A DNA stretch of 64,000 bases, taken from MA-ANB-1 sp965216445 (GTDB taxonomy: Bacteria; Actinomycetota; Acidimicrobiia; Spongiisociales; ZC4RG35). The DNA lies in the NCBI GenBank assembly GCA_965216445.1, contig OZ244166.1, positions 248,001-312,000 on the forward strand, read 5' to 3'. Shown here piece by piece: positions 16,975 to 25,763 of the stretch. The notes beneath the pieces were generated by a model, which had not been told where the DNA came from, made no database searches, and was given only the letters and a program-made list of their open reading frames with translations. Both the position numbers and the translations under genes were made by a program. Each line of letters begins with the position of its first letter. The stretch's first letter is position 1.

Positions 16975-17534
16975 TCCCTGCCCTCTTCGAAGGGATATCT
17001 CAGTCGCTTCTTCCTTGCTCTTGGACACTCCTTTTGCCTGCGATCGCCATAGGCATTGGGACAAGGAGGATCAGGGTTTACGGAGTGTTTGCTGGGAGCT
17101 TGGTGATGGCGGCTTGGGCTATGGCTTCCGGCTGGTTGGTACCGCCGTTGTGGGTCGCCGGGGTTTTCCTTCTTGGCGGTGCATTCGTCTGGTGGCAACG
17201 AGGGATCTCTCCAATACCAGCCGCAACGGTTGGAGTCGGATCGGCCTGGGCGTGGCGTCCATGTGTCGGCCCCGAATTGGGTGAAGCGCTGACCACCGCA
17301 GCCAGAGACCCGCTTGCGGCTCTTGGCGGACTGATGATGTTCCTGCTGGGACTGGTTGTTGTCGGACTGTTGATTGGCCTGGCGATCTCGCTGCTCATCG
17401 AACGGCGAAACGGATCAAGATCGACACGAGTTGGGGCGGTGGTGGCTGGCATCCTCGGTCTGACCATGGTGACGGGGATCTACCCGACGATCGCCTCCAC
17501 CTTCGCCCAGTGGAGCTATGACCTGTGGGCGTGA
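16971..17534 (+). CDS. CcdA/DsbD-type transmembrane electron carrier
   Basis: The 187-residue protein has about six hydrophobic segments. Two prolyl-cysteine pairs lie at the start of helices: L-L-P-C-S-W (Cys16) and R-P-C-V-G-P (Cys98). These match the two redox cysteines of CcdA/DsbD transmembrane domains, which pass electrons from cytoplasmic thioredoxin to extracellular partners. The sequence is short and diverged. The translationally coupled thioredoxin lipoprotein upstream is the likely partner. It is convergent with the DUF3039 gene. Confidence 0.75.
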   Translation: MIPALFEGISQSLLPCSWTLLLPAIAIGIGTRRIRVYGVFAGSLVMAAWAMASGWLVPPLWVAGVFLLGGAFVWWQRGISPIPAATVGVGSAWAWRPCVGPELGEALTTAARDPLAALGGLMMFLLGLVVVGLLIGLAISLLIERRNGSRSTRVGAVVAGILGLTMVTGIYPTIASTFAQWSYDLWA

Positions 17535-17549
17535 GCTAGCCAACGGTGG

Positions 17550-17795
17550 TTAGTTCAGGCCTTTCATGCCTCCGAGTATTCGATCCCTGGTCTCGGTGCA
17601 CTTCTGGCACACCGGCAACCCGGAATAGTCTCGGCTGGGCACCCAGACCTTCCCACACAACGCCTTGATCGGTTGGCCTGCCATGTATCCCTTCATCTGG
17701 TCGTCTTTCATGACAATGTGGGCGACTTCGTCATTGTCTCCTTGACTGGTGCGGGTCTCCCGCCGATGAATGGTTGAGGTTTCGGATTCGGACAT
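17550..17795 (-). CDS. DUF3039 domain protein
   Basis: The 81-residue protein starts at ATG 17795. It has the actinobacterial DUF3039 pattern: an acidic N-terminus, V-A-H-I-V near residue 25, P-I-K-A-L-C-G-K-V-W-V-P near 43-54, and a closing C-x2-C (V-C-Q-K-C) near 64. The cysteines probably bind one zinc. Its cellular role is not known. The family is nearly confined to actinobacteria, which supports the taxonomic reading. Confidence 0.8.
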   Translation of the reverse strand: MSESETSTIHRRETRTSQGDNDEVAHIVMKDDQMKGYMAGQPIKALCGKVWVPSRDYSGLPVCQKCTETRDRILGGMKGLN

Positions 17796-17870
17796 GCTTA
17801 TCCAACTCTAGAACGTCGACTCAGGAGCGTCTCCGCAACGATCCGTTGAGGCTGCGGCTCCGATTCGGTG

Positions 17871-17885
17871 TAGGTTCGTCGGGTG
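17871..17885 (+). promoter_or_regulatory. Leaderless -10 element before the hydrolase
   Basis: TAGGTT at 17871-17876, six bases of spacer, then the GTG start at 17883, with no ribosome binding site. The arrangement recurs before several other genes in this window. Confidence 0.55.
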
Positions 17886-18731
17886 TTCGACGTCTACTCC
17901 AACGCAACCACGATCGACGCTGACGGTGTCGCGCTAACCGTGGCCGACCATGGTCCTCGAGACGGCACGCCGGTATTGATGCTTCACGGGTTTCCCGACT
18001 CCGCTCGCCTGTGGCGAAACCAGATCCCGGCGCTCGTCGACGCCGGGTATCGGGTGATCGCCCCGGATCTCAGGGGCTTCGGGCGTTCCTACCGACCGGA
18101 GACAGTCTCCGACTACAGCATCAGGAGGATGGCGGTCGACCAGATAACAACCCTCGACGACTTGGGAGTCGACAGGGCACACGTGGTCGGTCATGATTGG
18201 GGTTCTGCGCTTGCTTGGTATCTGGCTCTTACCAAACCAGGTCGGGTGCGGAGCCTCACCGCACTTTCCGTTGGACATCCCACCGCATTCGCAGATGCCG
18301 GGCTCAGGCAGAGGGAAAAGAGCTGGTACATGCTTCTGTTTCAATTCGAGGGTGTGGCGGAGGAGTGGCTAGCCGGCGACGACTGGGCTGGGCTTCGCCG
18401 GTGGACGGGTAACCACCCCGAGGCCGACCATTGGATTGAGGATCTCTCCCGACCAGGCGCGCTCACCTCCGCCTTGAACATCTATCGGGCCAATATGCCA
18501 CCCGCCAACTTCATCGGAGAGCCGCCCACTCTCTTTCCGGTGGCGGTTCCGACCATGGGAGTGTGGTCGACGCGCGATTTTGCGCTACTCGAGAGCCAGA
18601 TGACCGGGTCGGGCGATCACGTGGCAGAAGAGTGGAGCTACCAAAGAGTTGAAGGCGCCTCCCACTGGATTCCCCTCGACGCACCGGACGAACTCAGTGG
18701 CATGATGGTCGACTGGATGGCTGCTCACTGA
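17883..18731 (+). CDS. Alpha/beta hydrolase, epoxide-hydrolase-like
   Basis: The 282-residue protein shows the oxyanion H-G-F-P-D near residue 36 and D-L-R-G-F-G-R-S near 62. The nucleophile elbow G-H-D-W-G-S near 101-106 has Asp as nucleophile, and a late S-H-W-I-P supplies the catalytic His. An Asp nucleophile in HDWG is typical of epoxide hydrolases and haloalkane dehalogenases. It shares this type with 36743-37702. It is cytoplasmic, with a GTG start behind a leaderless-type promoter. The substrate is not inferable. Confidence 0.85.
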   Translation: MFDVYSNATTIDADGVALTVADHGPRDGTPVLMLHGFPDSARLWRNQIPALVDAGYRVIAPDLRGFGRSYRPETVSDYSIRRMAVDQITTLDDLGVDRAHVVGHDWGSALAWYLALTKPGRVRSLTALSVGHPTAFADAGLRQREKSWYMLLFQFEGVAEEWLAGDDWAGLRRWTGNHPEADHWIEDLSRPGALTSALNIYRANMPPANFIGEPPTLFPVAVPTMGVWSTRDFALLESQMTGSGDHVAEEWSYQRVEGASHWIPLDAPDELSGMMVDWMAAH

Positions 18732-18753
18732 CCCGGTCCTCGTCGAGGCAGCC

Positions 18754-19377
18754 CTAAGAGTCGACCTTGCGAACGGGCTGGCGGAGAATAGTTCTCAGCT
18801 TCCCGGGGGCGGTCCGGCGGGGATCGCCCAGGTAGATCTCATGGTGGTTACCGTTCTCGGTCAATCCGTTGGTCGGGATGTATTCCTGATGAAGCCGAGC
18901 GATGGTTGGGGCTTCCTCTGAGTAGGGGCCGATATGGAGAATCTGAGCCGACAATCCCTCCTCGAAGGCCTCGAGCCTCAGTGTGTCCGGCGGTGAACCG
19001 AGTTTCTTGCTGGCCTTTTCCAGGCCGACTTCGAAGAGACTCTGGTCGATCCATTCGGGCTGCATGATCATCATGGTCCAACGCCAGCTATCTCGATCTC
19101 CTGTGACAAAAGCCGTCATGTCATCTGCCCACCAAATCCCCTGCAACGGTGGGACCACATAGTCGCGACCTAGCTCTGTCTTGGATGCGAACTTGATGGG
19201 ATATGACGTCCCATAAAGCCAGGCAAGGGCGTCCAGGTAAGCCTGTGACGTGCCAGGGCTGCCAATCCCATCGACCCGGATGAATTGCAACTCCGGGACA
19301 TCGACAAGGACAAAGTCCTTGGTCGGCGCAGAGAAGAGTGGTTTCAGGGTCTTCTTGAAGTCGACTTTGTCGGCCAT
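18754..19377 (-). CDS. GyrI-like small-molecule-binding domain protein
   Basis: The product has 207 residues from ATG 19377 (M-A-D-K-V-D-F-K-K). It fits the GyrI-like family in the version that lacks a DNA-binding domain. Visible features are an early F-V-L-V-D-V-P-E-L strand, G-I-G-S-P-G-T, P-L-Q-G-I-W-W near residue 94, and a late H-I-G-P-Y-S-E-E-A-P-T-I near 152. Such proteins bind lipophilic or cationic ligands, and some hydrolyse or sequester cyclopropanoid toxins. A longer start at 19443 adds a non-conserved basic N-terminus. No partner regulator is adjacent. Confidence 0.8.
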   Translation of the reverse strand: MADKVDFKKTLKPLFSAPTKDFVLVDVPELQFIRVDGIGSPGTSQAYLDALAWLYGTSYPIKFASKTELGRDYVVPPLQGIWWADDMTAFVTGDRDSWRWTMMIMQPEWIDQSLFEVGLEKASKKLGSPPDTLRLEAFEEGLSAQILHIGPYSEEAPTIARLHQEYIPTNGLTENGNHHEIYLGDPRRTAPGKLRTILRQPVRKVDS

Positions 19378-19479
19378 CCGGTGAGCAAGGTTAGACCTGT
19401 CGGCACGGCGCGGGGTCTGTCGACAAGCCGACTCATCGCTCAAGCGGTAGAGTCATGCGACCGAATCGGGAGGACAGTT

Positions 19480-19797
19480 ATCAGCGACGCGATCTGTAGC
19501 CATTTGCCCGATGTGCTGCCCAACCCGACACCGAGTGGGGACGGCTGTTTCGATTGTGTCGCACAGGGCAAAAACGACTGGGTCCACCTGCGTCTCTGCC
19601 AGATATGTGGCCACGTGGGTTGCTGCGACAACTCGCCCGGACTCCACGCCACGGCGCACTTCCACAGTGAGGGTCATCCTCTGGTTCGATCCTTCGAACC
19701 CGGAGAAGATTGGTGGTGGTGCTACCTCGAAGATCTCCTCTTCATGGTTGAAGGTGCGCCTCCCGCTGCATCGTATGAGGAACGCCTCAATTTCTAG
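19480..19797 (+). CDS. UBP-type zinc-finger protein
   Basis: The protein is about 105 residues with the zf-UBP pattern. C-S-H-L starts the domain and C-F-D-C, C-Q-I-C-G-H-V-G-C-C, H-A-T-A-H and a final W-W-W-C-Y follow. In eukaryotes this finger binds ubiquitin C-termini; in bacteria its ligand is unsettled. The only well-placed Shine-Dalgarno (GGGAGG, 19468-19473) points to ATC at 19480 as start. No in-frame ATG, GTG or TTG lies nearby, and the longer frame from 19285 is antisense to the GyrI-like gene. The start is thus unusual. Confidence 0.75.
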   Translation: MSDAICSHLPDVLPNPTPSGDGCFDCVAQGKNDWVHLRLCQICGHVGCCDNSPGLHATAHFHSEGHPLVRSFEPGEDWWWCYLEDLLFMVEGAPPAASYEERLNF

Positions 19798-19823
19798 GTC
19801 GGCCTGACGACCCTGTGCTTGGC

Positions 19824-19838
19824 TAGCTTCAGAACGTG
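19824..19838 (+). promoter_or_regulatory. Leaderless -10 element before the YjbR-like gene
   Basis: TAGCTT at 19824-19829 is followed by six bases and the GTG start at 19836; no Shine-Dalgarno is seen. Confidence 0.55.
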
Positions 19839-20189
19839 ACATTTCAAGAGCTCCTCGACTATTGCCTGGCCAAGCCAGGCGCATGGCGCGACGAACCTTG
19901 GGAAGACAACGTTGTTGCCAAAGTCGACAAAAAGATCTTCTCGTTCGTGGGTGACGACTATGTGGGTCTCAAATGTGGAGACAACCGGGAAGAGGCGGAT
20001 GTCTGGCTGTTGCGATATCCCGACGACGCATCCGTAATGTCATACATAGGCAAGTCGGGGTGGAACACGTTGTGTACAACTGGCGCCATTCCAGCTCAGG
20101 AGATCCATGACGCGATCGATGACTCTTACCTTGCGGTTGTGAGCAAGCTCCCGAAAAGTCGGCGGCCCGATGGCTGGGACCGGGCATGA
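19836..20189 (+). CDS. MmcQ/YjbR family protein
   Basis: The 117-residue protein has the CyaY-like MmcQ/YjbR fold. It opens T-F-Q-E-L-L-D-Y-C-L-A-K-P-G-A and then has W-E-D-N-V-V-A-K-V, K-I-F-S-F-V near residue 33, L-K-C-G near 44, and a late W-N-T-L and L-V/S-K-L-P-K-S. Family members are sometimes annotated as DNA-binding, with weak evidence. It starts at GTG behind a leaderless-type promoter. Confidence 0.8.
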   Translation: MTFQELLDYCLAKPGAWRDEPWEDNVVAKVDKKIFSFVGDDYVGLKCGDNREEADVWLLRYPDDASVMSYIGKSGWNTLCTTGAIPAQEIHDAIDDSYLAVVSKLPKSRRPDGWDRA

Positions 20190-20514
20190 GCCCGACATCT
20201 CCGGTGCCATGCCCACATAAATGTTGGACTCGGGCAGGTCGGTTCCCCCACCGACCTGCCCCTCCGCTCGGAATGGCTGCAACCGGGGCGCTTTGTTGCC
20301 GAACTCCTCACGCGACTTCGCCTTCAGTGGAGGAGCACTCCTAACAGCAGTTTTCGCGATCTCCTGACGCGTCGGTGTGCGGATGTGTAGGTTCGGAAAT
20401 GACCGCAATGCGAGCCAGCCAGGTTGGTCGCCGTACTTTCGGAAGACCAGGCAGCCATCAGGTCAGACAACTTGATTTGGAGCCCATCGGTCAGGATGGG
20501 ATCCATGAGGAGAA
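20190..20514. other. Intergenic region with one strong hairpin
   Basis: No gene is supported here. It holds the 20232-20261 hairpin near its left side and the promoter and AGGAG site of the TAP hydrolase at its right end. Confidence 0.5.
20232..20261 (+). terminator. Strong hairpin, probable terminator
   Basis: A perfect 12-bp stem, GGGCAGGTCGGT and ACCGACCTGCCC, with a 6-base loop, lies 43 bases after the YjbR-like stop. There is no U-tract after it, as is common in high-GC bacteria. Confidence 0.7.
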
Positions 20515-22230
20515 ATGATGACTGTTGCCCGCCGCCGCCGGATACCTCTTACCCTCGTGCTTGCATTTGCACTTGTTGCCACGTTGCTGGCAACTGGCGC
20601 CGACCCAGCCGATGCGGCTTCCCGGGAGCCAAATCAGCCTGCGTCGCCGAACTGGGAGGAGTGTTACCAGGACATAGGGGCTGACTTCGGAGTTACATAC
20701 GAGTGCGCGGCCGTCCGTGTCCCGTTAGACTACGACGATCCCGGCGGAACCAAGATCGCAATTGCTTTGGTCCGCCTTCCGGCGACAGATGTCGAAAACC
20801 GCATCGGTTCTCTTTTCTTGAACCCAGGCGGTCCCGGCGGTTCAGGCGTTGACTTTGCTTTGTTCTTTGGTCCCTTCGCCCAATTCGTTTGGGGACCGGT
20901 TGCCAACCAGTACGACATCGTCGGTTTCGATCCCCGTGGTATTGCAAGATCGACTCCCCTGCGCTGCTTCGCCAACCTCGACGAAGCCGTTCTTGCGTTC
21001 CCACCACTTCCGTTCCCGATGGTTGAAGAAGAAGTGGCCCTCTTTGAGGCGTCAGACAACTATCTCAACGATTCATGCCGGGCCGACGGGACCAAGGTGC
21101 TGCGACACATGTCGACGGCCAACGTCGTACACGACCTTGACCTACTGCGGAACATGGTTGGCGACGAGAAGCTGAACTTCGTTGGTCTCTCCTACGGCAC
21201 CTACGTCGGTCAGACCTACGCAAACCTCTATCCCGACAATGTGGGTGCTGTTGTCATCGACGGCGTGCTCGACCCGATAGCTTGGGCGAATCTCGATGCT
21301 GAGGTGCCGTTCTCGACGGCTCTCAAGTCAGACGTTGGTGCCCAGGCCACTCTCGATGAGTTTCTCGACCAGTGTGAGAGCGCCGGTGCGGGCAACTGTG
21401 CGTTCGCACCAGACGCTGCTGCGAGGCTGGACGCGTTGCTGGAGAGACTCCAAGAGGGCCCCATCCTCATTACCGACCCCGTGACGGGTGAGACCTTCCC
21501 TTACATCTACTCGTTCCTCGTGGGCGACCTCCTTGGGCCGTTGTACAACCCGTTTGGTTTCTCCGAAGCCGCAGAATTCCTGGCGTTCCTCGAGAGCCAG
21601 GCAGCCGCAGAAGTGCTGGGGGAGGCTAGGCAGGCGATGGAGGAGGCGACCGGTCTGTCCAGCGAACCAACCGCTCGTCTCGCCCACCGTGACCGGAACT
21701 ACCCCAACTTTGTTGAGGGCTTCCCTGCCGTCGCTTGCGAAGACACCACCAACCCCGACGGTGGACACGCCGGTTGGTTCGAGGTCGGCAAACTGGCCAC
21801 GGCCCAGAATGGAATCTTCGGCGAACTGTGGACATGGGCTTCCTCGCCGTGCACCGTCTGGTCGAGTTTCGACGACGATGCCTACAAGGGCCCGTATGAC
21901 ACCTCAACAGCCAATCCCGTTCTGGTTATCGGAAACCTGTACGACCCGGCCACGCGGTATGAGGGCGCCCTGACGGCCAACGGGCTGCTGGCGGACTCTG
22001 CCCTGATCACCGTTGACGAACCGGGCCACACCTCCCTTGGTATCAGTGGATGTGCGGGGTTCCTCACCGGTCTCTATTTGTCGGACCCGGCGAACGGCTC
22101 GAGTCTCGATGGTGCCTTCTGTCCGTCGGAGGGCAACTGGTTCGACAAGGCTGCCGCGGCCCAAGCGGGCAACGGATTGGGCAAGCTCTTCCGGACTGCC
22201 TTGATGGAGGACATCGCCTTCAGACCCTGA
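20515..22230 (+). CDS. Exported TAP-type alpha/beta hydrolase
   Basis: The 571-residue protein has an Arg-rich N-terminus and a clear Sec signal peptide (cleavage near A-D-A-A, residue 35). The alpha/beta hydrolase domain has L-N-P-G-G-P-G-G-S-G near 103-111 (oxyanion region) and nucleophile Ser226 in G-L-S-Y-G. The C-terminal TAP-like domain carries the catalytic His in D-E-P-G-H-T-S near 505. This is the layout of tripeptidyl aminopeptidases and of the mycobacterial exported CaeA/Hip1-type hydrolases, acting on peptides or esters outside the cell. An AGGAG site precedes ATG 20515. Array C begins about 25 bases after the stop. Confidence 0.85.
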   Translation: MMTVARRRRIPLTLVLAFALVATLLATGADPADAASREPNQPASPNWEECYQDIGADFGVTYECAAVRVPLDYDDPGGTKIAIALVRLPATDVENRIGSLFLNPGGPGGSGVDFALFFGPFAQFVWGPVANQYDIVGFDPRGIARSTPLRCFANLDEAVLAFPPLPFPMVEEEVALFEASDNYLNDSCRADGTKVLRHMSTANVVHDLDLLRNMVGDEKLNFVGLSYGTYVGQTYANLYPDNVGAVVIDGVLDPIAWANLDAEVPFSTALKSDVGAQATLDEFLDQCESAGAGNCAFAPDAAARLDALLERLQEGPILITDPVTGETFPYIYSFLVGDLLGPLYNPFGFSEAAEFLAFLESQAAAEVLGEARQAMEEATGLSSEPTARLAHRDRNYPNFVEGFPAVACEDTTNPDGGHAGWFEVGKLATAQNGIFGELWTWASSPCTVWSSFDDDAYKGPYDTSTANPVLVIGNLYDPATRYEGALTANGLLADSALITVDEPGHTSLGISGCAGFLTGLYLSDPANGSSLDGAFCPSEGNWFDKAAAAQAGNGLGKLFRTALMEDIAFRP

Positions 22231-22254
22231 TACGGCTTTCCTCCCAGAGACGGA

Positions 22255-23199
22255 GTCGACGAGTCTCTCCCTCCGCTTGCGGAGGGAGTGGGCGCCGCCG
22301 CAGGCGGCGGTCGAGGGTGGGAGGTGCCTACCCACTTGAGCTCAACTTGGAGAGTCTCAGCCCACCCTCCCCCCTTCGCTAGCGCTCAGGGGTACTCCCT
22401 CCATGCGGCTCCGCCTTTGGAGGGAGAGTGCTCAACGTTGCCAAAGAGTGGAGGTTGGCGAAGCCAAACTCCTAAGGAACGCGAAGCGTTCCCACCCTTC
22501 GGGTTGCTTGCGAGGGCTTCGCAACTCGACCCTGGCGCGGCTTCGCCTTTGGAGGGAGAGTGCTCAACGTTGCCAAAGAGTGGAGGTTGGCGAAGCCAAA
22601 CTCCTAAGGAACGCGAAGCGTTCCCACCCTTCGGGTTGCTTGCGAGGTTCCCGCTCGGAGACGGAGTCGCAGTCTCTCCCTTCGCTTGCGGCTGTCCTCC
22701 CCGAGTCTCTCCCTCCGCTTGCGGAGGGAGTGGGCGCCGCCGCAGGCGGCTTCGAGGGTGGGAGGTGCCTTTGCTCAACTTGGAGAGTCTCAGCCCACCC
22801 TCCCCCCTTCGCTAGCGAGTACTCCCTCCATGCGGCTCCGCCTTTGGAGGGAGAGTGCTCAACGTTGCCAAAGAGTGGAGGTTGGCGAAGCCAAACTCCT
22901 AAGGAACGCGAAGCGTTCCCACCCTTCGGGTTGCCTGCGAGGGCTTCGCAACTCGACCCTGGCGCGGCTTCGCCTTTGGAGGGAGAGCAAGCGAGGTGCT
23001 TCGCACTGGCGCGGCTTCGCCTTTGGAGGGAGAGCGGCAACCCTTCGGGTTGCTTGCGAGGTGCTTCGCACCTCGTGCCTCCATGCGGCCTCGTCTTTGG
23101 AGAGAGTCGCATGGAGTTTCCCCGGGGACACTCCCAAGGAACCTCGCAGAGGTTCCCGGTTGCTTGCGGGGTGCTTCGCACCTCGTTGCCTCGGGGCGG
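22255..23199. repeat. Palindrome mosaic array C (largest)
   Basis: The array fills the whole gap between the convergent TAP hydrolase and ABC permease and reaches the permease stop codon. A unit of about 115-130 bp that begins GCGGCTCCGC or GCGGCTTCGC recurs at 22405, 22537 and 22832. It contains GGTTGGCGAAGCC, GGAACGC-GAA-GCGTTCC and ACCC-TTC-GGGT hairpins. GCCGCC-GCA-GGCGGC modules lie near 22290 and 22738, in reverse orientation relative to arrays A and B. The right end (22965-23190) has shorter units such as GTGC-TTC-GCAC. Long open frames on both strands are compositional artefacts. Confidence 0.9.
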
Positions 23200-24852
23200 C
23201 TAGCCGCGGAGGTCTCGCCGGTTGAAGAGGGGAGCCGATAGCGCGAACAGAAGCGCGGCGATTCCGGCAAGGATTCCTGCATCGCCCCACGCCACTCCGT
23301 TCAGCAGCGGATCGTTTCCGAGGTAGTGCTGGAAAGGCGAGATGACGGCCCATGGCTCAAAGGCAGGCGACAACGGAAAGAACGAGAAGATGAAGAAGCT
23401 GGCGACCGCAGCGCCGGTCGCCACGAGTGAGGCGGTTCGGGAACGTCCCGTCGCGGCGCCAACCGCGAGAGCAAGTGCCCCGAACACCCACCCGAGGAGA
23501 ACCAGCATGAATGTCACGGAGGCGATGCCTGAGACGCTTACTCCTTCGGTACCTGCCAGCAGCACACCGAACCAGGTTCCGAGGAAGGTCACCACTCCGA
23601 ATATCAGACCGTAGATCAACATGGCCACGATCTTCTCCCTCACTACGTAAGAGCGGCTGATCGGGTTGGCCATGAGCAGACCCATTGTCTTCTTCTCTTC
23701 CTCACCCGCAAGTGCCCTGGCTCCCATGACGATCGTCAGGGCCATGAGAGCGATTGGCCCTACCAGGGAGAAGTTCTCACCGGTAATGAAGCCGCTGGCT
23801 GTCGACATGTCCACCCCGCCGATCATGGCGATCATCGCGTCGGGGAACTGGGCGATGACATCGATGAAGTCATCTGGAATGAAGTTGTAGAAGATGGGGA
23901 TCAGAAGCCCCATGTAGAACATGATGGCCGCGGTGATGGTGAGAAGGCCCTGGTGCTCTGAGGTTGTCTTGATGGCGATCCGCGACACCCGTGCCGACCC
24001 GGAGATTCGGTCCATGATCTTCTGTGTTCGCGGATTGGCGCGGAGTCTGTCGGCCAACGTGACAGCGGTGCTCTTCTCTTTCAGATCGCGCCGGACGATC
24101 CCGATGTACGCCACGGCAAAGGCAACCACTGATATCGCGACGAGGACCAACGTGTGCCCAATATCGACACCGTTCGATACTGGGGAATTGCCGGCGAAAT
24201 ACCACCAGGGGAATAGCCGGGCGACCCAATCGATGCTTTCCACCAGCGGTAGGAGACCGGTGGCGAGGTAGCCGATGACCATGAGCCCAACGGTCGCTGA
24301 CGAAGCTGCGCTTCTGCTCCCAGTCCACGCTCCGATCGCCATCGCGATATAGCCATGCGCCATGGCGTTGAGGAACAGGGCCAGGATCAGCGCTTCGACA
24401 TGGATACCCGTCATGTCGATGTTGAGCATCTGTGGTACCACGTAACCGGCGGCCCACATGAGAAGAGTCATTCCTCCGATGACCACTTCCATGGAGATGG
24501 CCTTGCTGATCAAGACACCACGGCGGGAAACCGGATTACCCAACAACAGACCGAAGGTGCCGTCGGTCTCCTCACCAGCGATCGATGAAGCCCCAATTCC
24601 GATAGCGATCCCCGCAAGGACGAACGCACCTATGAGGTTGTAGATGGCTCCGAAGGCGATGCCGGCAACACCACCATCCTCTGGTAGCCCAATCAGGTCG
24701 AGCCACACCCGTGGAAATTCGTAGTAGAAGCTGGTGTCGACGTCCTTGTAGACCGCCGCTGAGAACCAGAAGAAGATGGCAACGGCGAACGCCCCGATCA
24801 GGGCAGTTGTCCACTTGTCCCGTATCCCTTTGGTGAAGACGTTGGAGAGCAT
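23200..24852 (-). CDS. ABC-2 type transporter permease, duplicated
   Basis: The 550-residue protein has about twelve membrane segments in two homologous halves. Each half carries the same cytoplasmic motif: G-E-E-T-D-G-T-F-G-L-L-L-G-N-P-V-S-R near residue 92 and G-E-E-E-K-K-T-M-G-L-L-M-A-N-P-I-S-R near 383. This looks like an internal duplication of an ABC-2 permease, so one polypeptide may form the whole membrane channel. The start ATG 24852 shares one base with the ATPase stop (TGATG). It is an exporter by family; the substrate (drug, lipid or peptide) is unknown. Its stop abuts array C. Confidence 0.85.
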   Translation of the reverse strand: MLSNVFTKGIRDKWTTALIGAFAVAIFFWFSAAVYKDVDTSFYYEFPRVWLDLIGLPEDGGVAGIAFGAIYNLIGAFVLAGIAIGIGASSIAGEETDGTFGLLLGNPVSRRGVLISKAISMEVVIGGMTLLMWAAGYVVPQMLNIDMTGIHVEALILALFLNAMAHGYIAMAIGAWTGSRSAASSATVGLMVIGYLATGLLPLVESIDWVARLFPWWYFAGNSPVSNGVDIGHTLVLVAISVVAFAVAYIGIVRRDLKEKSTAVTLADRLRANPRTQKIMDRISGSARVSRIAIKTTSEHQGLLTITAAIMFYMGLLIPIFYNFIPDDFIDVIAQFPDAMIAMIGGVDMSTASGFITGENFSLVGPIALMALTIVMGARALAGEEEKKTMGLLMANPISRSYVVREKIVAMLIYGLIFGVVTFLGTWFGVLLAGTEGVSVSGIASVTFMLVLLGWVFGALALAVGAATGRSRTASLVATGAAVASFFIFSFFPLSPAFEPWAVISPFQHYLGNDPLLNGVAWGDAGILAGIAALLFALSAPLFNRRDLRG

Positions 24853-25763
24853 CAGATGGTTGCCGTGCTGTTGTCGCCGCGGTAGTACTCCAGGAAGACC
24901 TCCTCGAGGTCAGCCTCCTGAGTGTTGACGTCGACGAGTTGGTAGTTGGCAGTGGCCACCTTTAGGAGCTCGTCCATATGGCCGTCGAAGGACATGACAG
25001 CATGGTGGTCGGCGACCTTGACGTCGCGGACACCGGGTACCCGCTCGAAGACGGCGGCATCAACCGGAGTCGTGAAGTGGATTTCAACCTGACGGATCCC
25101 TTTGGAGCGGAGGTCGTCAACAGACTCGACATCTGCCAGGTGCCCATTGCGGATGATCCCCACGCGATCGGCGACCCTCTGCACTTCAGAGAGGGTGTGG
25201 CTGGAGAGGAATACGCACCGGCCCTGCGACGCTACTTCTCTCATCATCGCTTGAAACTCTCTCTGAACGAGGGGGTCGAGGCCGCTGCTCGGCTCGTCCA
25301 TGATGATGAGTTCCGGTTTGCTCATGAAGGCCTGGATGAGTCCGACCTTTTGACGGTTTCCGGATGAATAGTCACCGATCTTCGGTGACAGGTCTGCTGA
25401 CAGCCTGTCGGCGAGTTCGTCGACGTAGGTCCAGTCCACCCCGCCTCGAAGGTTGGCAAAGTAGGTGATCATGTCTTTGCCGGTGAGCGTGGGGTACATG
25501 GAAAGGTCCGAAGGTAGGTACCCGACGTGGCGACGTATCTCAACGGAGTCTTCGTGGCTATCGAAGCCGAGGATCGTGGCTTTGCCTGACGTGGGGTGGA
25601 TCAGGTCGAGGATCGAACGGATCATTGTGGTCTTTCCCGCTCCGTTGGGTCCGAGAAACCCAAAGACCTCACCCATTCGAACTTCGAGATCCAGATCGAC
25701 AAGGGCCTTGACCTCGCCATAGTGTTTGGTCAGGCCTTCAGTTCTAATTGCGACTTCGTTCAC
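24852..25763 (-). CDS. ABC transporter ATP-binding protein
   Basis: The 303-residue ATPase from GTG 25763 has Walker A G-P-N-G-A-G-K-T-T near residue 39, a signature Y-S-S-G-N-R-Q-K near 135 (diverged from LSGGQ), Walker B L-I-I-M-D-E-P near 155-161, and the H-loop S-S-H-T-L-S near 190. A C-terminal regulatory domain of the DUF4162 type follows. It pairs with the duplicated permease downstream. The GTG start overlaps the TGA of the upstream regulator (GTGA), so all three genes form one operon. The frame extends upstream to 25817, but that part overlaps the regulator gene. Confidence 0.9.
   Translation of the reverse strand: MNEVAIRTEGLTKHYGEVKALVDLDLEVRMGEVFGFLGPNGAGKTTMIRSILDLIHPTSGKATILGFDSHEDSVEIRRHVGYLPSDLSMYPTLTGKDMITYFANLRGGVDWTYVDELADRLSADLSPKIGDYSSGNRQKVGLIQAFMSKPELIIMDEPSSGLDPLVQREFQAMMREVASQGRCVFLSSHTLSEVQRVADRVGIIRNGHLADVESVDDLRSKGIRQVEIHFTTPVDAAVFERVPGVRDVKVADHHAVMSFDGHMDELLKVATANYQLVDVNTQEADLEEVFLEYYRGDNSTATI

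Noticed and set aside
22403..23203. Long open frames on both strands of array C (up to 266 codons) and similar ones in arrays A, B and D
   Set aside because: Repeated palindromes leave all frames open; the peptides recur identically between arrays in different frames and lack start signals, domains or normal composition.
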